From NCBI GenBank assembly GCA_900766265.1, contig CAAFUS010000018.1, positions 310,001 through 374,000 of the forward strand: a stretch of 64,000 bases of DNA, in the 5' to 3' direction. Origin of the DNA: Pseudomonadaceae bacterium (GTDB taxonomy: Bacteria > Pseudomonadota > Gammaproteobacteria > Pseudomonadales > Pseudomonadaceae). The position numbers and the translations under genes were made by a program. The notes beneath the pieces were generated by a model. It was not told the origin of the DNA and did no database searches. It saw only the letters and a list, made by a program, of their open reading frames with translations. Each line of letters starts with the position of its first letter. Position 1 is the first letter of the stretch. Positions 1-8,233 of the stretch are shown here, in pieces.

Positions 1-995
1 TCGAGGCCGTCGTTGCCGGCCGCGGCGATGAACAGGATCCCGGCATCGCCCGCGGCCCGGATGGCATCGGCCAGCGCCTGGGAATAACCGCCGCCGCCCC
101 AGGAGTTGTTGGTCGCGACCAGGGCGATGCGCTTCTCGCGCTTGAGGGTGGTGAGGTAGTTCACCGCGGCGACGGCGCCGGCCGTGGTGCCTCCATCGGT
201 GCCGAGAAACTTGGCGGTGATCAGCTTCGCGGTCGGGCAGACACCGGCCACCCCGATGCCATTGTTGGTGACCGCGGCGATGGTCCCGGCCACGTGGGTG
301 CCGTGATCGTCCTGCACGCCATCAAATACCGAGGCGTCGTTGGCGTCAAAGTCCCAGCCGTGAACGTCGTCGACGAAACCGTTGCGGTCGTTGTCCTGGC
401 CGTCGGGCCGGCTGCCTTCGCCCGGGTTGACCCAGACATTGGCGCGCAGGTCGGGGTGGTTGACCATCACGCCCTCGTCGATCACCCCGACGTGCACCTG
501 GCTCGAGCACAGCGCCGCTGCATTCCAGGCTGCCAGCGCCCCGGAGCCGTAGGGGTGCGCAGGCGAGGTGGTCGGCCCCTGCAGCCCCCACATCCACTCC
601 AGTCCCGGATCGTTGGGGTTGCTCCGCTGGGTGCGGTAGACCCAGTTGGGCTCGACGTATTCGACCGCCGGGTCGTTCAGGAAAGCCGCGAGGGTCGCCC
701 TGTCGAGCCGCTTGCCGGACAGGCGTACCTTCACCAGATCGCCCCTACCGTCGCGACGCTCGCGCTTGCTCGCCAGGCGTCGCGCCGGCGAGGCGGCATG
801 CCGGGAATAGACGGCGCCCTTGGCCTCCTCGCTGGCCTCGGCGCGGAACTGGACGAGCAGCTCGCCGGCCACGTGAGGTCGCCCCGAGCGTAACGAGCTC
901 TCGATCGATTCAACCGAGGGGCGCGCCATCAGCTCCCCGCACCCCAATCCCAACAGACCCGCCAGGGCCATCCCCATACGCCGTTCGATCATCAT
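1..995 (-). CDS. S8 family (subtilisin-like) serine peptidase, 3' end cut by window
   Basis: Secreted endopeptidase of the subtilisin clan; about 331 residues are visible. The start is the first of two tandem ATGs. A hydrophobic signal-like segment (residues about 7-24) ends in LMA before RPS. Residues about 40-130 look like an inhibitor-type propeptide (GELLVQF, then VEYVEPNW, typical of subtilase I9 propeptides). The catalytic domain begins with the Asp motif GVIDEG (Asp173), followed by HGTHVAGT (His231) and the oxyanion-hole region NNSWGGGG. The catalytic Ser lies beyond the window. The family hydrolyses proteins outside the cytoplasm; the substrate is unknown. It is divergent from the next gene across 220 bp. 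The reading frame is open to the window edge, so domains after the catalytic Asn cannot be judged. Confidence 0.9.
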   Translation of the reverse strand, partial: MMIERRMGMALAGLLGLGCGELMARPSVESIESSLRSGRPHVAGELLVQFRAEASEEAKGAVYSRHAASPARRLASKRERRDGRGDLVKVRLSGKRLDRATLAAFLNDPAVEYVEPNWVYRTQRSNPNDPGLEWMWGLQGPTTSPAHPYGSGALAAWNAAALCSSQVHVGVIDEGVMVNHPDLRANVWVNPGEGSRPDGQDNDRNGFVDDVHGWDFDANDASVFDGVQDDHGTHVAGTIAAVTNNGIGVAGVCPTAKLITAKFLGTDGGTTAGAVAAVNYLTTLKREKRIALVATNNSWGGGGYSQALADAIRAAGDAGILFIAAAGNDGL

Positions 996-1215
996 ATCTA
1001 CCCCGGGAACAACGATTGAGGACCCGCCGCTGCGGCGGCATTTACTACAAAAGGTTTCAGGATCTTAGCGGCTCCGGTCACCGACACCCGAGCGCACCGA
1101 CGAAAGGCGAAGCCCCCGGACGGGCAGGCCTACGGAACTCCCCCACCATCACCGCAGCCCAAGTGAGGCGCCGTGCTTGGAAGACGGCGCAGCACTCGAC
1201 TCAAGGGAGCGTAAC
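996..1215. other. Intergenic leader between divergent genes, GC hairpin
   Basis: Shared upstream region of the S8 peptidase (leftward) and the small membrane protein (rightward). It contains a near-perfect palindrome CCGCCG-CTG-CGGCGG at about 1023-1037 and further GC-rich arms. I cannot match it to a known riboswitch or sRNA. No open reading frame here is convincing. Confidence 0.4.
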
Positions 1216-1506
1216 ATGCAGGTAGATTTCTTCGGTTGGCTAGGCCAGGCGCTGGGCACCGTAATCCGCTATATCGTCGACGGGCTCGAATGGTTCTTCG
1301 GGCTGTTCGCCGTCGCCGGACACAACTTTCTCCGTGGCCTGTCCGAGGCGCTGGGCATGGACCAGTCGGTGATCAGCCTCGGCGCGCTGGTGGTCGGCCT
1401 GTTGCTGCTGGTGGCCGCAGTTCGGGCCTTCTTCCGCCGCTCGATCGTCGGCGGCATCATCTGGCTGGTGCTGGGGCTCTGGCTGCTGAGCTGGCTCATT
1501 CACTGA
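1216..1506 (+). CDS. Small two-helix membrane protein of unknown function
   Basis: 96-residue hydrophobic protein. The ATG at 1216 is preferred over an upstream in-frame start at 1177 because AAGGGA at 1203-1208 is well spaced and the upstream extension is polar and unrelated. The N-terminal half is amphipathic and aromatic-rich (FFGWLGQAL, EWFFGLFAV). Residues about 55-73 (SLGALVVGLLLLVAAVRAF) and 78-95 (IVGGIIWLVLGLWLLSWLI) form two transmembrane helices separated by a basic RR turn. I do not recognise a named family. Such proteins occur as conserved hypotheticals in pseudomonads. It probably sits in the inner membrane. It precedes a MATE exporter by 64 bp, which may mean co-transcription. 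Confidence 0.7.
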   Translation: MQVDFFGWLGQALGTVIRYIVDGLEWFFGLFAVAGHNFLRGLSEALGMDQSVISLGALVVGLLLLVAAVRAFFRRSIVGGIIWLVLGLWLLSWLIH

Positions 1507-1570
1507 CACGGCAGACCTGTCGGCCATCGCGCCGTATCATGCCCGCCTCCCCATCACGCCAGCCTTTCCC

Positions 1571-2938
1571 ATGCCGATGACCGCCTGGCGGCACCGCCCT
1601 ACCCATCGCCGGGTTTGGGCCCTGGCCGCGCCGATGATCCTGTCCAACCTCTCGGTGCCGCTGGTGGCGCTGGTCGACACCGCGGTGATCGGGCATCTGC
1701 CCCATGCCCACCAGCTCGCGGCGGTGGCAGTGGGCGGCAGCCTGTACACCCTGCTGGTCTGGGTGCTGGGCTTCCTGCGCATGGGCACCACCGGCTTCGC
1801 CGCCCAGGCGGTCGGCCGCGGCGATGGCGGCGCACTACGTCAGGTCCTTCTGCAGGGGCTGCTGTTAGCACTCGGCTTCGCGCTGCTGCTGGGCCTTGTC
1901 GCCGTGCCGCTCAGCGGCCTGGCGCTACAGCTGATGCAGCCCTCCGCCGAACTCGACAGCCTGACCCGTGAGTATTTCCACACCCGGCTGTTCGGCCTGC
2001 CCGCGGCGCTGGCCAGCTATGCGCTGATCGGCTGGTTCCTCGGCGCACAGAATGCCCGCGCACCGCTGGCGATCCTGCTCACCGCCAACCTCACCAACGT
2101 CGCGCTGGACATTTGGTTCGTGCTGGGCCTGGACTGGGGCGTCGCCGGCGCCGCGCGGGCTTCGGTGCTGGCCGAATGGGCCGGCGTGCTGGTCGGGCTG
2201 GCACTGGCACCCAGCGCACTGGCGCGCCACCCCGGCAGGCTCAATGCCCAGGCGCTGGGCCTGTGGCGCAACTGGCGGCCGCTGCTGTCGGTCAATCGCG
2301 ACATTTTCATCCGCTCCCTGGCGCTGCAGCTGGTGTTCTTTCTGGTCACCACCCAGGGCACCCGGCTGGGCGATGCCACGGTGGCCGCCAACGCGCTTCT
2401 GCTCAACGGACTGATGCTCACCGCCCATGCGCTCGATGGCCTGGCGCATGCTGTCGAGGCCCTCGCCGGCCGGGCCATCGGCGCGCGCGATCGCCGTGAC
2501 CTGCTGGGCGTGATGACGGTGGCCGGTGGCTGGTCGCTGCTGGCGAGCGCAGGCTTCGGCCTGTTCTTCCTGTTCGGAGGGCCCCTCTTCGTCCAGTTGC
2601 AGACCGACATCGCCCCGGTACGCGAGCAGGCGATTGCCTACCTGCCCTATCTCGCCGCGCTGCCGTTGGTGGCGGTCTGGAGCTATTTGCTCGACGGGTT
2701 GTTCATCGGAGCCACACGGGCGCGTGAGATGCGCGACAGCATGCTGCTGGCGGTCGCGATCGCGCTGCCGCTCGGCTGGCTGCTCCAGGGTCTCGGCAAT
2801 CACGGGCTGTGGCTGGCCTTCCTCGCCTTCATGCTGTTGCGCGCGCTCTGCCTGGGCACGCTCGCCTGGAAGCTGCAGCGCGACGACGGCTGGTTTACCC
2901 TTGCGCACCAACCACCACACGCCGAACCGAAAGGATGA
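1571..2938 (+). CDS. MATE family efflux transporter (DinF-like)
   Basis: 455-residue inner-membrane protein with about 12 hydrophobic helices, the usual MATE size. It opens with a short basic cytoplasmic tail followed by RVWALAAPMILSNLSVPLVA, the characteristic start of DinF-branch MATE proteins, and has the internal two-fold helix pattern of the family. MATE carriers use proton or sodium gradients to export cationic drugs and metabolites; the substrate cannot be predicted here. The ATG at 1571 is the first plausible start and lacks a strong Shine-Dalgarno. The DUF2214 gene follows 7 bp after the stop, so the two are probably one transcript. Confidence 0.88.
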   Translation: MPMTAWRHRPTHRRVWALAAPMILSNLSVPLVALVDTAVIGHLPHAHQLAAVAVGGSLYTLLVWVLGFLRMGTTGFAAQAVGRGDGGALRQVLLQGLLLALGFALLLGLVAVPLSGLALQLMQPSAELDSLTREYFHTRLFGLPAALASYALIGWFLGAQNARAPLAILLTANLTNVALDIWFVLGLDWGVAGAARASVLAEWAGVLVGLALAPSALARHPGRLNAQALGLWRNWRPLLSVNRDIFIRSLALQLVFFLVTTQGTRLGDATVAANALLLNGLMLTAHALDGLAHAVEALAGRAIGARDRRDLLGVMTVAGGWSLLASAGFGLFFLFGGPLFVQLQTDIAPVREQAIAYLPYLAALPLVAVWSYLLDGLFIGATRAREMRDSMLLAVAIALPLGWLLQGLGNHGLWLAFLAFMLLRALCLGTLAWKLQRDDGWFTLAHQPPHAEPKG

Positions 2939-2945
2939 TCCTGAC

Positions 2946-3401
2946 ATGGCGTACGCGTTCGCCGCCTACCTGCACTTCATCGCCATCTTCGTTTTGTTCG
3001 CCCTGCTCACGCTGGAGCACCAGCTGTTTCGCCTGCCGCTGACACTGGAACGGGCACGCAGCCTGTTCCGCATCGACATCGCCTTCGGCGTGACCGCTGC
3101 CGTGGTGCTGGCGACCGGCATCTCCCGGGTGGTCTGGTTCGGCAAGGGGCTGGGCTACTACCTGAGCAACAGCGCCTTCCACGCCAAGATCGCGCTGTTC
3201 CTGCTGGTTTCGCTGCTGTCGATCTACCCGACCCTGACCTTCCTCGGCTGGCGCAACGCCCTCAAGGCCGGCCAGGTTCCCGTGGTCAGCCCGCAGACCG
3301 GTCACTGGGTGACCTGGGTGATACGCCTGGAGCTGATGCTGTTGCTGCTGATTCCCCTGGCCGCGGCGCTGATGGCCCGCGGCTTCGGAGTGATCACCTG
3401 A
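2946..3401 (+). CDS. DUF2214 family inner-membrane protein
   Basis: 151 residues with four predicted transmembrane segments (about 5-23, 44-63, 80-100, 125-147) and conserved charged or aromatic positions between them (LEHQLF, SRVVWFGKG, FHAKIALF). This matches the DUF2214 family, whose function is not established. AAAGGA at 2930-2935 serves the ATG at 2946 and overlaps the end of the upstream MATE gene, indicating translational linkage. It converges on speA with only 7 bp between stop codons and no obvious terminator hairpin in the gap. Confidence 0.8.
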   Translation: MAYAFAAYLHFIAIFVLFALLTLEHQLFRLPLTLERARSLFRIDIAFGVTAAVVLATGISRVVWFGKGLGYYLSNSAFHAKIALFLLVSLLSIYPTLTFLGWRNALKAGQVPVVSPQTGHWVTWVIRLELMLLLLIPLAAALMARGFGVIT

Positions 3402-3408
3402 GCGCTGC

Positions 3409-5322
3409 TCAGGGTGTGAGGTAGGACGAGCGGGTCAGGCCCAGGCGCAGCGCATCGATGTACTGGGTCCGCTCCTTGGCGCTGAGCTTGGCCCCGGCCA
3501 CCTTGTCCCGGTAGTAGGTCATCAGCTCCTCGGGCGAAAGGTGCACGTAGCGCAGCATGTCCTCGATGGTGTCGTGGGTCTCGATGCCGGCGTGGTAGAA
3601 GCTGCCGTCCTCGCGCTGGTAGACGTTCACCGAGTCGGTATCGCCGAACAGGTTGTGCATGTCGCCGAGAATTTCTTGGTAGGCGCCGACCAGGAACACG
3701 CCAAGGAAATACTCCTCTCCGGCCTGGATCTCATGCACCGGCATGCTGCTCTCGATGCTCTGTTCGTCCACGTAATGCTTGATCTTGCCGTCCGAATCGC
3801 ATGTCAGGTCCTGCAGCACGGCGCGGCGCACCGGCTCTTCGTTCAGGCGCTGCAGTGGCACGATCGGCAGGATCTGATCGATCGCCCAGGTGTCCGGCAG
3901 GCTCTGGAACACTGAGAAGTTGCAGATGTACTTGTCGGCGAGCTTGTCGTTGAGCTCATCGAGCACGGCGCGGTGCGACCGCTGGCGGGCCTTGAGCTGG
4001 TTGTACAGGCGGCGGCAGATGGCGAAGTAGCTCTGCTCGGCCAGCGCCTTCTGCGCCAGCGTCAGCTTGCCGGCGGCGTACTGAGCTGCGGCCTCGCTCA
4101 TGTAGTGGGTGGCGCGCCAGTAGGTTTCGGTGACCATTTCTGGGTCCGACGGGCCGAGCAGATCTGCCAGCGACTGCACGATGTCGGGCAGCTCATCGTA
4201 GTTCTCGATGGTCGGAGCCTCGTCGTTGTGGCGCTCGAAGTCGGTCACCTGCATCACCAGCACCGCATGGTGTGCAGTCATCGCCCGCCCGCTTTCGGAG
4301 AAGATGTGCGGGTGCGGCAGCTCCTGGCGATCGCAGAACTCCTTGAGCATGCCGACCACGGTGCCGGCGTACTCGTCGATGTCGTAGTTGATCGAACTGG
4401 CGTTTCGCGAATGGGTGCCGTCATAGTCCACGCCCAGACCGCCGCCAACGTCGATGTGGTCGACCGGCAGGCCCAGCGCGCGCAGCTCGGCGTAGTAACG
4501 GATGGCTTCGCGGAACCCGTCGCGGTAGTCGGCGAGGTTGGCGATCTGCGAGCCCATGTGGAAGTGCAGCAGGCGCACGCCCTGGTCGATGCCGGCCTCC
4601 CGGAAGCGCTCGATGACGGTCAGCAGCTGGGCCGCCGACAGCCCGAACTTGGACTTCTCGCCGCCGGTGTCGGCCCACTTGCTCGACGCCAGCGACGACA
4701 GCCGCACGCGCAGACCCACCTGCGGCACCAGCTTGAGCTCGGCGGCCTCCTCGATCACCAGGCCGACCTCGGACATCTTCTCGATGACGATGAAGACGTT
4801 GTGCCCAAGCTTCTGGCCCATCAGCGCCAGGCGGATGAACTCGCGGTCCTTGTAGCCGTTGCAGACGATCGTGCCGCCCTTGGGCGCCAGCGCCAGCACC
4901 GCCATCAGTTCCGGCTTGGAGCCCGCCTCGAGCCCGATGGAGACGTTCTGGGTGGCGATGATGTTCTCGATCACCGCTTCCTGCTGATTGACCTTGATCG
5001 GGTAGAGCGCGGTGTAGCGGCTCTGGTATTCGAGGCGCTCGATGTTGGCGTCGAAGGCGCCGGTCAGTCGCCGCACGCGGTCCTGCAGGATGTCGGGGAA
5101 ACGCACCAGCAACGGCAGGGTGAGACCTGCCTCGCGCAGCTGCTCGATCAGCCCGGTGAACTCCACCGGTGCGCCGTCCGGCCCTTGCGGGCGGACCTCG
5201 ACCTGCCCCTCGTCATTGATCGAGAAGTACCCGGCGCCCCAGTGGCGGATGCCGTAAACACTGCGGCTATCGGCTGCGGTCCACTGGCTGCCATCGTCTT
5301 TGCGTGTGCGTCGTACAGGCAT
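3409..5322 (-). CDS. speA: Biosynthetic arginine decarboxylase
   Basis: 637-residue PLP enzyme converting arginine to agmatine and CO2, the first step of the agmatine route to putrescine. The N-terminal alanine-racemase-like barrel carries the PLP lysine in YPIKVNQQ (Lys110), followed by HFHMGSQ and a glycine-rich DVGGGLGVDYDG loop. The C-terminal half has the fold-III decarboxylase beta domain with the helical insertion typical of SpeA. The start at 5322 is fixed by AGGAGG directly upstream and by the expected family length; an open frame extends further upstream but has no support. A strong GC stem-loop (5348-5377) lies 26 nt before the start and may affect expression. The upstream gene on the same strand is the Sui1-like factor. 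Confidence 0.95.
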   Translation of the reverse strand: MPVRRTRKDDGSQWTAADSRSVYGIRHWGAGYFSINDEGQVEVRPQGPDGAPVEFTGLIEQLREAGLTLPLLVRFPDILQDRVRRLTGAFDANIERLEYQSRYTALYPIKVNQQEAVIENIIATQNVSIGLEAGSKPELMAVLALAPKGGTIVCNGYKDREFIRLALMGQKLGHNVFIVIEKMSEVGLVIEEAAELKLVPQVGLRVRLSSLASSKWADTGGEKSKFGLSAAQLLTVIERFREAGIDQGVRLLHFHMGSQIANLADYRDGFREAIRYYAELRALGLPVDHIDVGGGLGVDYDGTHSRNASSINYDIDEYAGTVVGMLKEFCDRQELPHPHIFSESGRAMTAHHAVLVMQVTDFERHNDEAPTIENYDELPDIVQSLADLLGPSDPEMVTETYWRATHYMSEAAAQYAAGKLTLAQKALAEQSYFAICRRLYNQLKARQRSHRAVLDELNDKLADKYICNFSVFQSLPDTWAIDQILPIVPLQRLNEEPVRRAVLQDLTCDSDGKIKHYVDEQSIESSMPVHEIQAGEEYFLGVFLVGAYQEILGDMHNLFGDTDSVNVYQREDGSFYHAGIETHDTIEDMLRYVHLSPEELMTYYRDKVAGAKLSAKERTQYIDALRLGLTRSSYLTP

Positions 5323-5347
5323 CGAAGCCTCCTGAAAAATGCATTCG

Positions 5348-5377
5348 GCCGGCCGCGACGCTGATTGCGCGGCCGGC
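5348..5377 (-). promoter_or_regulatory. GC-rich stem-loop in the speA leader
   Basis: Perfect 10-bp inverted repeat GCCGGCCGCG / CGCGGCCGGC with a 10-nt loop, between the Sui1-like gene and speA. In the transcribed direction it is followed by CGAATGCATTTTTC and then the speA Shine-Dalgarno. It could be a weak terminator or attenuator for readthrough from the upstream gene, or a translational control element. The T-run starts about 7 nt after the stem, so it is not a textbook intrinsic terminator. Confidence 0.6.
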
Positions 5378-5444
5378 ATATCGGGTTTGGACAGGCCGGG
5401 GCCCGGGAAAATCGTTTCGCCAGCGCCGCTCGTGCGATCAGGCT

Positions 5445-5816
5445 TCAACCGCCAGACTTCTTTGCCTTGAAGCCACGCTTGAGCAACTCGTCGAGCAGCA
5501 GCTGGACGTGGTCGCCCTGGATTTCGATGACCCCGTCCTTGAGCGAACCGCCGGTGCCGCACCGGCGCTTGAGTTCGGTCGCCAGCGCCTTGAGCTCGGC
5601 GTCGGCCAGCGGTACGCCGCTCACGGTGGTGACCGTTTTTCCGCCGCGGCCCTTTGTTTCGCGGCGCACGCGGGCAATCCCGTCGCCGGCCGGGACGACG
5701 TTCTGACCACAGATGCATTCGGCCTGCGGCTTGCTGCAGTCGGGACAGTGCTTGCCGCCGTCGGTGGAGTACACCAGGCCGCCCAGGCCTGCGAACGAGG
5801 TGGTTTTCTTCGCCAC
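5445..5816 (-). CDS. Sui1/eIF1-like translation factor (YciH family)
   Basis: 123-residue protein. A Cys-rich N-terminal segment has four metal-type cysteines (HCPDCSKPQAECICG, about residues 23-37). It is followed by a SUI1 fold containing GGKTVTTVSGVPL, the KRRCGTGGSLKDGVIEIQGD core motif and a basic tail. YciH-type proteins are the bacterial relatives of eIF1 and act on initiation fidelity, though their bacterial role is still debated. I chose the GTG at 5816, preceded by a GAGG motif, giving VAKKTTSFAGLGGLVYS, the conserved N-terminus as I recall it in pseudomonads. In-frame upstream starts add unrelated sequence. A non-ATG start in an initiation-factor gene is noteworthy. Confidence 0.9.
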   Translation of the reverse strand: MAKKTTSFAGLGGLVYSTDGGKHCPDCSKPQAECICGQNVVPAGDGIARVRRETKGRGGKTVTTVSGVPLADAELKALATELKRRCGTGGSLKDGVIEIQGDHVQLLLDELLKRGFKAKKSGG

Positions 5817-5900
5817 GAAGACCTCATCGAACAGAATGGTGAATCGACCCGGCATCGCGGGCCCGAAGGGGCGGCAATGTATCAGCAAAGTGTGTCGATG

Positions 5901-7019
5901 CTAATCCCCGCGCTCTGGCGTCCCTTGACCCAACCGGCCGCCCGGCGCGTACGGGGCGGGATCGACGATCGGCGCACGCCCGCCCATCAGATCGGCCAGC
6001 AGCTGGCAGGACGCCGGCGCCAGCACCAGACCGTTACGGTAATGCCCGCAGTTGAGCCACAGCCCTTCGAAACCGTCCACCCGCCCTATATAAGGAACGC
6101 CTTCGGGCGAGCCCGGACGCAGCCCGGCCCAGTGACGCACCACGTCGGCATCGGCCAGCGCGGGCAGCAGCTCGACGGCACTGGCCATGAGGCTGCCCAG
6201 TGCGGTGTCGGTGGGCGTCTTGTCGAAGCCGGCATGCTCCAGGGTACTGCCCACCAGAATATGTCCGTCGCGACGTGGGATCGCATAGCGCGTCCTGGCC
6301 AGCACCATGCTCGGCAGGAAATCGTCGGCGCACTTGAACAGGATCATCTGCCCCTTGACCGGCTCGACCGGCAGATTGAGGTCAAGCGTGGCGAGGAGCT
6401 CGCCGGACCAGGCACCGGCCGCGACCACCACCTGCTCCGCCAGCATCCGCCCTTGGGCCGTCTCCACGCCGAGAACCCGCGCGCCATGGCGGACGAACCC
6501 GTGCACCGGACAGTCCTCCACCAGGCGCACGTTGGGCATCCGCCGCAGCGCCTCGCGCAGCGCACGGATCAGCCTGGGGTTGCGCACGTTCGCCACACCC
6601 GGCATGTGAATGGCACTGGAAAAACCCGGCCCCAGCGGCGGAACCGCCCGGTAGACCTGATCAAGATCCACCGACTGCAGTGGCCGCTCTTCCCGTCGCG
6701 CCCAGTCCAGCGCCTGCGCTTCGTCCTCCAGATCCAGCCAGTAAAGGCCCGTCACGTGCACTTCGGGATCGACACCCGTCTGGTCGAGCAACTGCTCCCC
6801 TAACTCCGGGTAGAACGCCTGCGACCAATGCGCCAGGGCCGTCACCGCCGGGCTGTAGCGCCACGGATACAACGGCGAAACGATTCCACCGCCGGCCCAC
6901 GAGGCCTCCTGCCCAATACCCTGCCGTTCCACCAACACGATTTGCGCCCCGTCCCGCGCCAGCATCGCCGCGCTGAGCAGCCCGATTACACCGCCGCCCA
7001 CAACCAGGAACTGCGTCAC
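5901..7019 (-). CDS. thiO: Glycine oxidase, thiamine biosynthesis (FAD-dependent)
   Basis: 372-residue flavoenzyme oxidising glycine to iminoacetate for the thiazole ring of thiamine. The N-terminal Rossmann motif VVGGGVIGLLSAAMLARDG binds FAD. The DAO fold continues through EASWAGGGIVSPLYPW and ends with WAGLRPGSPEGVPYIG and the GHYRNG motif near the C-terminus. The start is GTG at 7019 because AAGGAG lies 6 nt upstream. A TTG five codons earlier (7034) would place the ribosome-binding site inside the coding sequence. It is divergent from fimT across 95 bp. As I recall it sits beside the minor pilin cluster in P. aeruginosa too. Confidence 0.93.
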   Translation of the reverse strand: MTQFLVVGGGVIGLLSAAMLARDGAQIVLVERQGIGQEASWAGGGIVSPLYPWRYSPAVTALAHWSQAFYPELGEQLLDQTGVDPEVHVTGLYWLDLEDEAQALDWARREERPLQSVDLDQVYRAVPPLGPGFSSAIHMPGVANVRNPRLIRALREALRRMPNVRLVEDCPVHGFVRHGARVLGVETAQGRMLAEQVVVAAGAWSGELLATLDLNLPVEPVKGQMILFKCADDFLPSMVLARTRYAIPRRDGHILVGSTLEHAGFDKTPTDTALGSLMASAVELLPALADADVVRHWAGLRPGSPEGVPYIGRVDGFEGLWLNCGHYRNGLVLAPASCQLLADLMGGRAPIVDPAPYAPGGRLGQGTPERGD

Positions 7020-7114
7020 AAAATTCTCCTTCAATAAACCGTCGAGCGTTGACCTGGCTCTTGCAAAGGCTGAAAAGAGAAAGGCAACCTCATTCGAACC
7101 ACAAGGACGTGGTC

Positions 7115-7621
7115 ATGAAACGAACCAACACAGGCATGTCGTTGGCGGAGCTGCTTATCGTTGTGTGCCTGCTCTGCATCGCGAGCAGCATTGCACTGCC
7201 CGCCTTCTCCCAGTTTCTTCAACGCAACACGCTCGAAGCCCTCGCCGACCAGCTGCAAGGGCAGCTCGTCCATGCCCGGGCGTTGAGCGTGGCGACCCAT
7301 CGCGAGGTGGAGCTCTGCGGCACCGTCGACGGCGCCAGCTGCACCAGCTCCTGGCAAGGCGGCTGGATACTCCGCTCGCCCACAAACGGGCTGGTCATCA
7401 GTCACCATGCGATTGACGATTCGCGGCAGCTGCACTGGGCAGGCGCGTCGAAGAAGATCAGCTTCTATTCCAATGGTACGACAAAGATGGGCAATGGCCG
7501 ATTCTACCTCTGCGATCGGCAGGGCGAGGTCGCCTGGCAGCTCGTCCTCAACAAACAGGGCCGGATCAAGCGCATCCGGGGTCTGGAAAAGAACCAGCAG
7601 GTCGACAAACCTTGCGGTTGA
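7115..7621 (+). CDS. fimT: Type IV minor pilin FimT (GspH/FimT family)
   Basis: 168 residues with a short basic leader and the prepilin peptidase site G-MSLAELLIVV (mature Met1, Glu5), followed by a 20-residue hydrophobic helix. The globular part has the GspH/FimT Cys pairs (LCGTVDGASC; FYLCDR; KPCG at the end). It acts in the inner-membrane pilus assembly and priming complex after processing by PilD. ATG 7115 has AAGGA 7 nt upstream; in-frame upstream ATGs would bury the leader in an unrelated extension. FimT is first in the cluster but separated from fimU by 120 bp, so fimU probably has its own promoter. Paralogue of the downstream fimU product. Confidence 0.88.
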   Translation: MKRTNTGMSLAELLIVVCLLCIASSIALPAFSQFLQRNTLEALADQLQGQLVHARALSVATHREVELCGTVDGASCTSSWQGGWILRSPTNGLVISHHAIDDSRQLHWAGASKKISFYSNGTTKMGNGRFYLCDRQGEVAWQLVLNKQGRIKRIRGLEKNQQVDKPCG

Positions 7622-7741
7622 GCACACAACCGACAGCCCGGTTACCGGTCATCGCCACTCAGCCTCCAGTCATCTGGCACTCTAGAGACAAAGACATGGC
7701 GCTTGCGCATCATCGCCTCCAGCTAATCTCAGGAGTACCGC

Positions 7742-8233
7742 ATGGACAGCACGAGGAAACCCCAGGGTTTCACTCTGATCGAACTGATGGTCGTCATCGC
7801 CGTGCTCGGCGTATTCGCTGCGATCGCAGTTCCCAGCTTTACCCAGTTCGTCAAAAACAATCAGACCCAGTCGGCCAGCAACGAAACCCAGTCGCTGCTG
7901 CAGCTCGCCCGTGCGACCGCCGTTTCCAACCGGGAAACGCTGAACGTGTGCATCGACGATCAGGTGTGGAGTCTGAAGAAGGACTGCGACGACGACATTG
8001 CAAATGCCTTGCGCGTGGTCGAGCCCCCTAAAAATGTCGTGCTCAGTGCCGACAGAAGCACCATCGCCTTCAACGTGAACGGTACCGCCCCGGCAACCAC
8101 CATCACCGTTTGCCAGGACGATGACGCGGGCAACGGTTACACCATCAGCATCAAGAGCAGCGGCCACATTCGCCAGTTCGCCCGAGGGAAGGCCAACGCC
8201 GAAGGAAACGCCATGAGTACCTGCACGCCATGA
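7742..8233 (+). CDS. fimU: Type IV minor pilin FimU (GspH family)
   Basis: 163 residues with leader MDSTRKPQG, cleavage before FTLIELMVVIAVLGV (Phe1, Glu5) and the N-terminal pilin helix. The C-terminal domain contains cysteines in VCIDD, KDCDDD, TVCQDD and the terminal STCTP, consistent with the FimU disulfide pattern. FimU links the pilus shaft to the tip-located PilVWX-PilY1 set. AGGAG precedes the ATG at a usual distance. The stop overlaps the pilV start by 4 bp, indicating translational coupling. AlgR controls this promoter in P. aeruginosa; I could not find a convincing AlgR box in the 120 bp upstream. Confidence 0.9.
   Translation: MDSTRKPQGFTLIELMVVIAVLGVFAAIAVPSFTQFVKNNQTQSASNETQSLLQLARATAVSNRETLNVCIDDQVWSLKKDCDDDIANALRVVEPPKNVVLSADRSTIAFNVNGTAPATTITVCQDDDAGNGYTISIKSSGHIRQFARGKANAEGNAMSTCTP

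Noticed and set aside
1016..1225. 69-residue open frame before the small membrane gene
   Set aside because: Basic, low-complexity, no ribosome-binding site, and it overlaps the real gene.
5816..5888. Upstream start for the Sui1-like gene
   Set aside because: The extra residues do not resemble the conserved start; the GTG has a ribosome-binding site and fits the expected length.
7020..7114. Sigma-54 or sigma-70 promoter for fimT
   Set aside because: TTGACC is present but no -10 at the right spacing; the GG-N10-GC pattern of sigma-54 is not met.
7622..7741. AlgR-binding site upstream of fimU
   Set aside because: AlgR control is known in P. aeruginosa, but no good match to CCGTTTGTC-like sites was found.
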